Positions 1 to 4,960 of a DNA stretch of 7,713 nucleotides are shown here, one piece after another. Positions within the stretch are counted from its first letter, which is position 1; each line of letters begins with the position of its first letter. The stretch comes from Neisseriaceae bacterium. Lineage in GTDB: Bacteria; Pseudomonadota; Gammaproteobacteria; Burkholderiales; UBA11063. The position numbers were made by a program, and so were the translations under genes. The notes beneath the pieces were generated by a model. That model saw nothing but the letters and a program-made list of their open reading frames with translations, did not search any database and had not been told where the DNA came from. The stretch spans positions 1 through 7,713 of the forward strand of contig CANEUJ010000076.1 in the NCBI GenBank assembly GCA_947441745.1, in the 5' to 3' direction.

Positions 1-153
1 ACAAGATTATAAACTAAGCATTTACCCTCTTTCTGTTTTATAGCTAAACTATATATCTACAATCAATATAACAAAATATAAATAAATTTAATATTTTGAT
101 AAATATCATGCTCATATTTGACCGTTGCTTTTCATTATTGAATGAATCTAATA
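1..153. other. AT-rich non-coding edge
   Basis: No coding region, RNA gene or convincing hairpin is visible here. The stretch is very AT-rich and lies downstream of the minus-strand small-protein gene, so it is presumably its 3' untranslated region and a spacer to the next gene outside the window. I see no strong GC-rich stem followed by a T run that would serve as a terminator. Confidence 0.5.
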
Positions 154-432
154 CTAATTTGACTTAGAATCATTAGTCATTATAGTTGCGGTAGTAGAGG
201 CATAAATTGCTAAACATTTTGTCGTAGCCGTTGCCGCACTCCCTGCTAATTCAGCTTCACCAGCATAGCGATAACAATCATAAGCTTCTTGGTTTATTTT
301 TGCAAATGCTTTATTTTGTTTTGCTCCATCTGATGCCTTACACATTACAATCATGGGGCACGTCACCACAAACTCTTTATCATCAGCAATGGCGAATCCA
401 ATTATAAAAAAAAGAATAATGAATTTACGCAT
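154..432 (-). CDS. small exported four-cysteine protein, unknown function
   Basis: I do not recognise this 92-residue protein. The first 16 residues look like a signal peptide: MRK, then a hydrophobic run to about residue 15, with a plausible signal peptidase cut after A16 just before two aspartates. The mature part would be about 76 residues with four cysteines (C25, C31, C53, C73), an even number that could form two disulfides in the periplasm or outside the cell. The middle is rich in Ala, Lys and Tyr (residues 33-60). It is followed by an Ala/Thr-rich stretch (63-84), probably helical, and a polar tail. No lipobox cysteine follows the signal region, so a lipoprotein is unlikely. The start lacks a clear Shine-Dalgarno sequence. 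The gene lies 102 bp behind the PAS-LuxR regulator on the same strand and may have its own weak promoter. A coding call is supported by the signal peptide and cysteines; the function is open. Confidence 0.7.
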   Translation of the reverse strand: MRKFIILFFIIGFAIADDKEFVVTCPMIVMCKASDGAKQNKAFAKINQEAYDCYRYAGEAELAGSAATATTKCLAIYASTTATIMTNDSKSN

Positions 433-453
433 AATTATATTTCAAAAATCTGG

Positions 454-483
454 TTTATATTTATGCCAATCACATTTGGTTAA
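454..483 (-). promoter_or_regulatory. weak candidate promoter for the small exported protein
   Basis: Read on the minus strand, TTAACC (478-483) is followed after 18 bases by TATAAA (454-459), which fits 4/6 and 5/6 of the sigma-70 consensus. Transcription would begin about 15 bases before the ATG at 432. In such AT-rich DNA chance matches are common, so this is tentative. Read-through from the regulator gene is the alternative. Confidence 0.25.
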
Positions 484-534
484 AATAGTTATTGGTGCTA
501 ATTAAAATTACTTAATCAATTCTACTATTCATTA

Positions 535-1353
535 TTATTTAATTAAACTATCTGGCATAAAGGGTATTATTTTCATAAGCTGTGCTTTTTCAATTAATTG
601 ATTGAGATTGTATACGTCAAATTTAGGATAGAGCTTCTTATTAACCAAAGCTCCAACAGTAGCTGAACATACTGGTTTATTTTGAATTTTAGATAAAATA
701 ACTGCAATCTCTTTAGGCGATTTACCCAACGATAATAAATATAACACTTCAGATTCCCGTTTAGTTAATTTAATCTCTTCAGAGGAATGGTATTTATTAA
801 AATTATTATTTACTTTTTCGTTTAAAAGTGATAATTGATAAGCCTTCGTAATTCTCTGTATTTCATCAACAAAACTATTAAATTTCATGGTTTCTGCAAT
901 AACAGCTTCTTGCAAATTAACTTTTGCTTGCAATACTAAATTTTCTTTTTCACTTTGTAATTTATATTTTTCTTCTCTCACCTTAGCTAACTCTGTAATG
1001 TCATTTGCAGTACCTAACAAACCAATTACATTTTGATTATCATCAAAAATTGGTTGTTTTTTAGATAAATAAATCCTCTCCCCAAATGTTGAAACAATTT
1101 TCTCTTCAAAGACTGAAGTATCTTTATTCAACATAATTTTATTATCATTATCATCAATTAATTTTGCTGAATTATAATCGTCTAATAGTTCAAAAATTGT
1201 TTTGCCAATTATATCTTCTGGAGAATTAAATCCAAACGCTTTAGCTTGACTTTGGTTACATCCACAATACCTCCCATGTAGATCTTTCCAAAACACAAAA
1301 GATAGAGAGTTAAAAACAGTTTCAAGAATTAAGTTATGGTTATCTAAATTCAT
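535..1353 (-). CDS. PAS-domain LuxR-type transcriptional regulator
   Basis: This 272-residue protein is a one-component cytoplasmic regulator. Residues about 8-121 form a PAS/PAC sensor domain: the start LETVFNSLSFVFWKDL and the PAC ending IGLLGTANDITE are typical. Residues 122-185 are Lys/Glu-rich and probably a helical linker or coiled coil for dimerisation. Residues 194-262 resemble a LuxR/GerE helix-turn-helix: LTKRESEVLYLLSLGKSPKEIAVIL gives the scaffold helices. The loop after ILS is longer than usual (KIQNKPVCSATVG) before the putative recognition helix. There is no receiver domain, so control is probably by a ligand or redox signal at the PAS domain; C30 and C32 lie in the PAS core. 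It diverges from the ATP-grasp gene across 82 bp, an arrangement in which regulators often control the neighbour. No strong ribosome binding site precedes the ATG. The signal and targets are unknown. The domain call is firm for PAS and good for the DNA-binding part. Confidence 0.88.
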   Translation of the reverse strand: MNLDNHNLILETVFNSLSFVFWKDLHGRYCGCNQSQAKAFGFNSPEDIIGKTIFELLDDYNSAKLIDDNDNKIMLNKDTSVFEEKIVSTFGERIYLSKKQPIFDDNQNVIGLLGTANDITELAKVREEKYKLQSEKENLVLQAKVNLQEAVIAETMKFNSFVDEIQRITKAYQLSLLNEKVNNNFNKYHSSEEIKLTKRESEVLYLLSLGKSPKEIAVILSKIQNKPVCSATVGALVNKKLYPKFDVYNLNQLIEKAQLMKIIPFMPDSLIK

Positions 1354-1435
1354 ATATAATATCGTTTTAAAAAGGTGTTTTTACTAAGTTTTGTAAAAAA
1401 ATTTTACGGGTACTATTTTACCAGAAAGTAATAAA
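1354..1435. promoter_or_regulatory. divergent promoter region with short inverted repeat
   Basis: This 82-bp spacer must serve both the regulator (left) and the ATP-grasp gene (right). It contains a perfect inverted repeat, GTAAAA-AAA-TTTTAC (1393-1407), which is a possible dimer-binding site. A plus-strand promoter candidate overlaps it: TTGTAA (1391-1396), 17-bp spacer, TATTTT (1414-1419), each box matching 4/6. An operator at 1393-1407 would cover the -35 box. A weak ribosome binding site, AGAAAG (1423-1428), precedes the ATP-grasp start. I found no convincing minus-strand promoter. Confidence 0.35.
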
Positions 1436-2686
1436 ATGATGCATTATATTTTTTTATACAATGTTGTTAGTATAAAATTAGATTTCTCAAAATTAAAAAC
1501 ATTGATTGCAAACACTAAATTTGTTCTAATTGGTAGCTCGTATTGTTTAGAACAATTAAATCAAACTAATAAAGATTGTTTTGAACATATACATAAGATT
1601 TCTCGAGATTTTCATGAGATTGATTATAATGAAATTGAACAAATAGTTGAAAAGTACATAAAACAATATGGACAACAAAATATAAAACTCTTTACAAATG
1701 AAGATAGCACTCATTTAGCTTGTGCAAAATTACGTGAAAAGCATGGCATAATTGGTCACAACACACAAACAATTTTACCATTTGTAAATAAAGTAATATC
1801 TAAAAACAAACTTAGATCAAAAGTTAAATTACCCAAATTTGTTGAATTTAACAAAATATTATACAAAAACCACCAAACAACTTATCTAAATGAGCTTGTT
1901 GCTCAACTAGGAGGTTTTCCATTATTTGCTAAACCAATAGATTTAGTCAGTAGTGTTGAAACTCATCGCATTGATAATTTTGCAAATCTTGAAAAATTTG
2001 CTACTCACGCCGCACTTCATGAATATAATTTTGAAATTGATGAATTTATAGACGGCGAACTATTTCATTGTGATGCTATGATAATCAATGGTAAAATTGA
2101 TTTTTTTATGATTGGTAAATGTAGTTTTGCACTATCAAGATTTTTTGAAGGCAAAGCAGTAGGTAGCATTCCAATTATTGATAATGAGCTGTTTTCTCAA
2201 ATAAAACACTTCAATAATAAAGTATATAAAACACTAAACTGTCCTGATGGTGCTTATCACCTAGAATTATTCTTACAAAAAAACACTAAAGAACTTATAT
2301 TTCTTGAAGTAGCGGCTAGAACTGGTGGTGCATTAATTACCAAAGTATATGAAAAAGTATTTGGTATTAATATTGAAGAAACTAATTATTTAATACAAAT
2401 GGGCTTAGCCGATAAAATCACGATAAATCAACAAGACATTTATGCTGGTTTTTTAAACTTTCCTTACATTAAGGGCACCGTACAAAAAATTAAAAAACCT
2501 GAAATTAGCATTAATCATGAATTTATTGAATTTGTTAAACCAAATGATGAACTGTATCAAGCTAAAAATTTATTAGATATTTCTTGTAGTATTATATTCT
2601 GGGATAAAGATTATAATGTAGTATCAGAACACTTTGAATTTTTAAAACACTACCAGCCCCTAGAGCTTTTAGCAAATACTAAGTAA
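1436..2686 (+). CDS. ATP-grasp carboxylate-amine ligase family protein
   Basis: This 416-residue soluble protein has the layout of ATP-grasp ligases, which join a carboxylate to an amine or thiol through an acyl phosphate. Residues 1-120 look like the pre-ATP-grasp Rossmann-like domain. Residues about 125-340 form the ATP-grasp fold: FPLFAKP with K166 as the expected ATP-binding lysine, the hinge FIDGELF (204-210), and a metal-binding pair at E277 (HLELFL) and E291 (LEVAARTGG, with R295 and G297-G298). Residues 340-416 look like the small C-terminal subdomain seen in L-amino-acid ligases and carbamoyl-phosphate-synthetase-like proteins. The motif is EVAAR rather than EINPR, which is common in the ligase branch. 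No biotin, purine or cell-wall partner gene is beside it, so the substrate cannot be named. There are two consecutive ATGs (1436 and 1439), and the second has equal claim. The gene is much more AT-rich than groEL, diverges from the PAS-LuxR regulator and converges on groEL. Confidence 0.85.
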   Translation: MMHYIFLYNVVSIKLDFSKLKTLIANTKFVLIGSSYCLEQLNQTNKDCFEHIHKISRDFHEIDYNEIEQIVEKYIKQYGQQNIKLFTNEDSTHLACAKLREKHGIIGHNTQTILPFVNKVISKNKLRSKVKLPKFVEFNKILYKNHQTTYLNELVAQLGGFPLFAKPIDLVSSVETHRIDNFANLEKFATHAALHEYNFEIDEFIDGELFHCDAMIINGKIDFFMIGKCSFALSRFFEGKAVGSIPIIDNELFSQIKHFNNKVYKTLNCPDGAYHLELFLQKNTKELIFLEVAARTGGALITKVYEKVFGINIEETNYLIQMGLADKITINQQDIYAGFLNFPYIKGTVQKIKKPEISINHEFIEFVKPNDELYQAKNLLDISCSIIFWDKDYNVVSEHFEFLKHYQPLELLANTK

Positions 2687-2701
2687 TTAGATGAGTTGCA
2701 C

Positions 2702-2777
2702 GGATCCCAGCACGGGCTGGGATAACGAAAAAACTGCTTCGGTAAATTTTTTATCGTCACCCCAAACAATAGGATCC
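2702..2777. repeat. nested palindromic intergenic element
   Basis: The element is bounded by GGATCC at both ends (2702-2707 and 2772-2777). Its left arm contains a perfect 8-bp stem, ATCCCAGC (2704-2711) with GCTGGGAT (2716-2723), around the loop ACGG. The right arm (about 2755-2777) reads as a decayed reverse complement of the whole left arm: CGTCACCCCA against CGTTATCCCA, and AGGATCC against GGGATCC. Between them lies an A-tract/T-tract core. It is clearly GC-richer than the flanks and lies outside coding sequence between converging genes, which is typical of REP- or MITE-like repeats. Only one copy is in the window, so its dispersed nature is inferred. Confidence 0.6.
2728..2752. terminator. 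candidate bidirectional terminator of ATP-grasp gene and groEL
   Basis: An A-run (2728-2733) and a T-run (2747-2752) flank a short stem TGC/GTA closed by TTCG (2738-2741), which makes the stable C(UUCG)G tetraloop in plus-strand RNA. On each strand the hairpin is followed by six U residues, as expected for a shared terminator between convergent genes. The capped stem is only three pairs, with a 2x2 mismatch before the A/U stem, so efficiency is uncertain. The stronger hairpin at 2704-2723 has no adjacent U-run. Confidence 0.45.
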
Positions 2778-2793
2778 ATACACTCAAAAGGTT

Positions 2794-4440
2794 TTAGTAC
2801 ATTCCGTCCATGCCACCCATGCCACCCATACCGCCGGCTCCAGGCATAACTGATGCATCTTCTTTAGGTAGATCAGCAATCATGCAATCAGTAGTTAGCA
2901 TCAACCCTGCAACTGATGCAGCATATTGTAATGCAGCACGAGTTACTTTAGCTGGATCTAGCACACCCATTTCAATCAAGTCACCAAACTCACCAGTACC
3001 AGCATTATAGCCATAAGCACCTTCTCCAGCTTCAACTTTATTGATAACTACACCTTGCTCATCACCACAGTTAGCAACGATCTGGCGAATTGGAGCTTCA
3101 ACTGCTTTTAATACAATCTTAATTCCAGCTTCTTGATCTTGGTTATCCGCTTTAAGGTTTTTGATTGTAGCACGAGCACGAAGTAATGCAACACCGCCAC
3201 CAGCAACCACACCTTCTTCTACCGCAGCACGTGTTGCATGAAGAGCATCTTCTACACGAGCTTTTTTCTCTTTCATTTCTACTTCTGTTGCCGCACCAAC
3301 TTTGATTACTGCAACACCACCACCTAATTTAGCAAGACGCTCTTGTAGTTTTTCTTTATCATAATCAGATGTAGAATCTTCAACTTCTTTTCTGATTTTT
3401 TCTACACGGTTTTTGATATTAGCAACATCACCCGCACCATCAATAATAGTAGTATTTTCTTTACCAATTTCAACACGCTTAGCTTGACCTAATTGTGCTA
3501 ACTCAGCTTTTTCTAGAGTTAAACCAACCTCTTCAGCAATTACAGTTCCACCAGTTAATATAGCAATATCCTCAAGCATTGCTTTACGACGATCACCAAA
3601 TCCTGGAGCTTTAACCGCTACAGTTTTTAAAATACCACGAATATTATTAACTACTAATGTAGCAAGAGCTTCACCTTCGATATCTTCAGCGATAATCAAT
3701 AATGGACGAGAAGTTTTAGCAACTTGCTCCAATAAAGGTAATAAATCACGAATACTACTAATTTTTTTATCACATAATAAAATAAACGGGTTTTCTAAAA
3801 TAGCTTCTTGTTTTTCGGCATTATTGATAAAGTATGGAGATAAATATCCACGGTCAAATAACATACCTTCAACTACATCAAGCTCATTTTCTAAGCCACT
3901 ACCATCTTCTACAGTGATAACACCTTCTTTACCTACTTTAGCCATAGCTGTAGCTATAATTTCACCAATAGCCACATCGCTATTAGCAGAAATCGAACCA
4001 ACTTGAGCTATTTCTTTTGAAGTTGTACATGGTTTAGCAATTTTCTTTAATTCAGCAACGATAGCTTCGACAGCTTTATCAATACCACGTTTTAAATCCA
4101 TAGGATTCATACCAGCAACTACAAATTTCATACCTTCTTTTACAATTGCTTGAGCTAAAACAGTAGCTGTAGTAGTACCATCTCCTGCTATATCAGCAGT
4201 TTTTGAGGCAACTTCTTTAACCATTTGTGCACCCATATTTTCAAACTTATCTTTAAGCTCGATTTCTTTAGCTACTGACACACCATCTTTAGTAATTAAA
4301 GGTGATCCATATGATCTTTCTAACACTACGTTACGCCCTTTAGGCCCTAATGTAACTTTAACTGCATCAGCTAAAATATTAACTCCGCGAACCATTCTGT
4401 CGCGAGCATCAATTCCAAATTTTACTTCTTTTGCTGCCAT
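2794..4440 (-). CDS. groEL: chaperonin GroEL (Cpn60, 60 kDa subunit)
   Basis: GroEL forms the double-heptamer cytoplasmic folding chamber that works with the GroES lid and ATP. The 548-residue protein is full length and collinear with the E. coli form. It has GDGTTTA at residues 86-92 with the ATP/Mg aspartate D87, the catalytic aspartate D398 in RVEDALHATRA, the LGPKGRNV phosphate-binding loop (31-38), and the apical domain at about 190-375. The C-terminal GGM repeats (GGMGGMGGMDGMY) are present but end in DGMY rather than the usual run of Met. The start is supported by AAAGGAT seven bases upstream. It is the second gene of the groES-groEL operon, with a gap of 21 bp and no promoter or terminator between them. 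Its composition is less AT-rich than its neighbours, as expected for a conserved, highly expressed gene. The family sequence is most like betaproteobacterial GroEL. Confidence 0.99.
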   Translation of the reverse strand: MAAKEVKFGIDARDRMVRGVNILADAVKVTLGPKGRNVVLERSYGSPLITKDGVSVAKEIELKDKFENMGAQMVKEVASKTADIAGDGTTTATVLAQAIVKEGMKFVVAGMNPMDLKRGIDKAVEAIVAELKKIAKPCTTSKEIAQVGSISANSDVAIGEIIATAMAKVGKEGVITVEDGSGLENELDVVEGMLFDRGYLSPYFINNAEKQEAILENPFILLCDKKISSIRDLLPLLEQVAKTSRPLLIIAEDIEGEALATLVVNNIRGILKTVAVKAPGFGDRRKAMLEDIAILTGGTVIAEEVGLTLEKAELAQLGQAKRVEIGKENTTIIDGAGDVANIKNRVEKIRKEVEDSTSDYDKEKLQERLAKLGGGVAVIKVGAATEVEMKEKKARVEDALHATRAAVEEGVVAGGGVALLRARATIKNLKADNQDQEAGIKIVLKAVEAPIRQIVANCGDEQGVVINKVEAGEGAYGYNAGTGEFGDLIEMGVLDPAKVTRAALQYAASVAGLMLTTDCMIADLPKEDASVMPGAGGMGGMGGMDGMY

Positions 4441-4461
4441 TTGTCTTATCCTTTATAAAAA

Positions 4462-4752
4462 TTAAGCTACAACGCCTAAAATATCATCTTCACGCATTAT
4501 TAAAAACTCTTTGTTATCTAACTTTACAGTTTGACCAGCATACTTACCAAAAAGAACTTTATCACCAACTTTTACACTCATACCAATTTTGGTACCATTA
4601 TCCAAAACTTTTCCATCTCCTGCTGCAACAACAACACCCATATCAGGCTTTTCAACAGCACTAGCCGCTAATATTATACCTGACGCTGTTTTTTCTTCTG
4701 CTTCAACGCGTTCAACAACTACGCGATCGTGTAAAGGCTTAATAGACGCCAT
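4462..4752 (-). CDS. groES: co-chaperonin GroES (Cpn10)
   Basis: GroES forms the heptameric lid that binds GroEL and closes the folding chamber in the cytoplasm. The 96-residue protein has the usual length and opens with IKPLHDRVVVER. Its mobile loop (about residues 17-32) carries the GroEL-binding hydrophobic triplet in GIIL (25-28). The closing strand FLIMREDDILGVV is also standard. A strong ribosome binding site, AAGGAG (4760-4765 on the complement), lies seven bases before the ATG. It is the first gene of the groES-groEL operon, reads leftward, and diverges from purL. A sigma-32-type promoter lies about 90 bp upstream. Nothing in the sequence looks degraded. Confidence 0.99.
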   Translation of the reverse strand: MASIKPLHDRVVVERVEAEEKTASGIILAASAVEKPDMGVVVAAGDGKVLDNGTKIGMSVKVGDKVLFGKYAGQTVKLDNKEFLIMREDDILGVVA

Positions 4753-4836
4753 TTAAGAACTCCTTATAATAAAAAATTAACCATGCTTACATATAAGACA
4801 TATAGCTTTATACATAATTTATTAAACATATCTCTT

Positions 4837-4849
4837 AAGGTTGTATATG
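4837..4849 (+). promoter_or_regulatory. alternative ribosome binding site and upstream start for purL
   Basis: AAGG (4837-4840) lies six bases before an in-frame ATG (4847-4849) that would add 38 residues to PurL. This ribosome binding site is better than the weak AAGAAAA before the ATG at 4961. However, PurL homologues begin at the equivalent of 4961 (E. coli starts MMEILRGSPALSAFR), and the extra codons overlap the groESL promoter. A stop at 4823-4825 closes the frame further upstream. Confidence 0.3.
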
Positions 4850-4872
4850 GTACTATCAATCGATATTTCAAG
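4844..4872 (-). promoter_or_regulatory. sigma-32 (RpoH) heat-shock promoter of groES-groEL
   Basis: On the minus strand the -35 element CTTGAAA (4866-4872) is a perfect match to the sigma-32 consensus. After a 13-bp spacer comes TACCATATA (4844-4852), which agrees with CCCCATnTA except at its first two bases. Transcription would start near 4835-4838, giving a leader of about 85 bases before groES. No CIRCE inverted repeat (TTAGCACTC-N9-GAGTGCTAA) is seen between here and the start, so HrcA control is unlikely. Confidence 0.7.
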
Positions 4873-4960
4873 AGCTGAAAATAAAATTTTTACAAAATCA
4901 CCCCAAAATCAGCGACAATATATACCTACAGCAAATGTAAATATATTCAAAAGAAAATCT

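Noticed and set aside
466..495. Short inverted repeats CCAA/TTGG and CCAAT/ATTGG between the small-protein gene and the regulator
   Set aside because: The arms are only 4-5 bases and have no T-run; this is expected by chance in AT-rich DNA.
2810..4006. Plus-strand open frames inside groEL (2810-3010 and 3824-4006)
   Set aside because: They lie antisense within a highly conserved gene, have low-complexity Pro/Ser-rich translations mirroring GroEL codons, and lack ribosome binding sites.
4431..4664. Plus-strand frame overlapping groES, rich in Leu, His and Gln
   Set aside because: It is the antisense shadow of groES and the groES-groEL gap; its composition is not protein-like.
4753..4960. CIRCE operator for HrcA upstream of groES
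   Set aside because: No TTAGCACTC-N9-GAGTGCTAA or close variant was found on reading the spacer.
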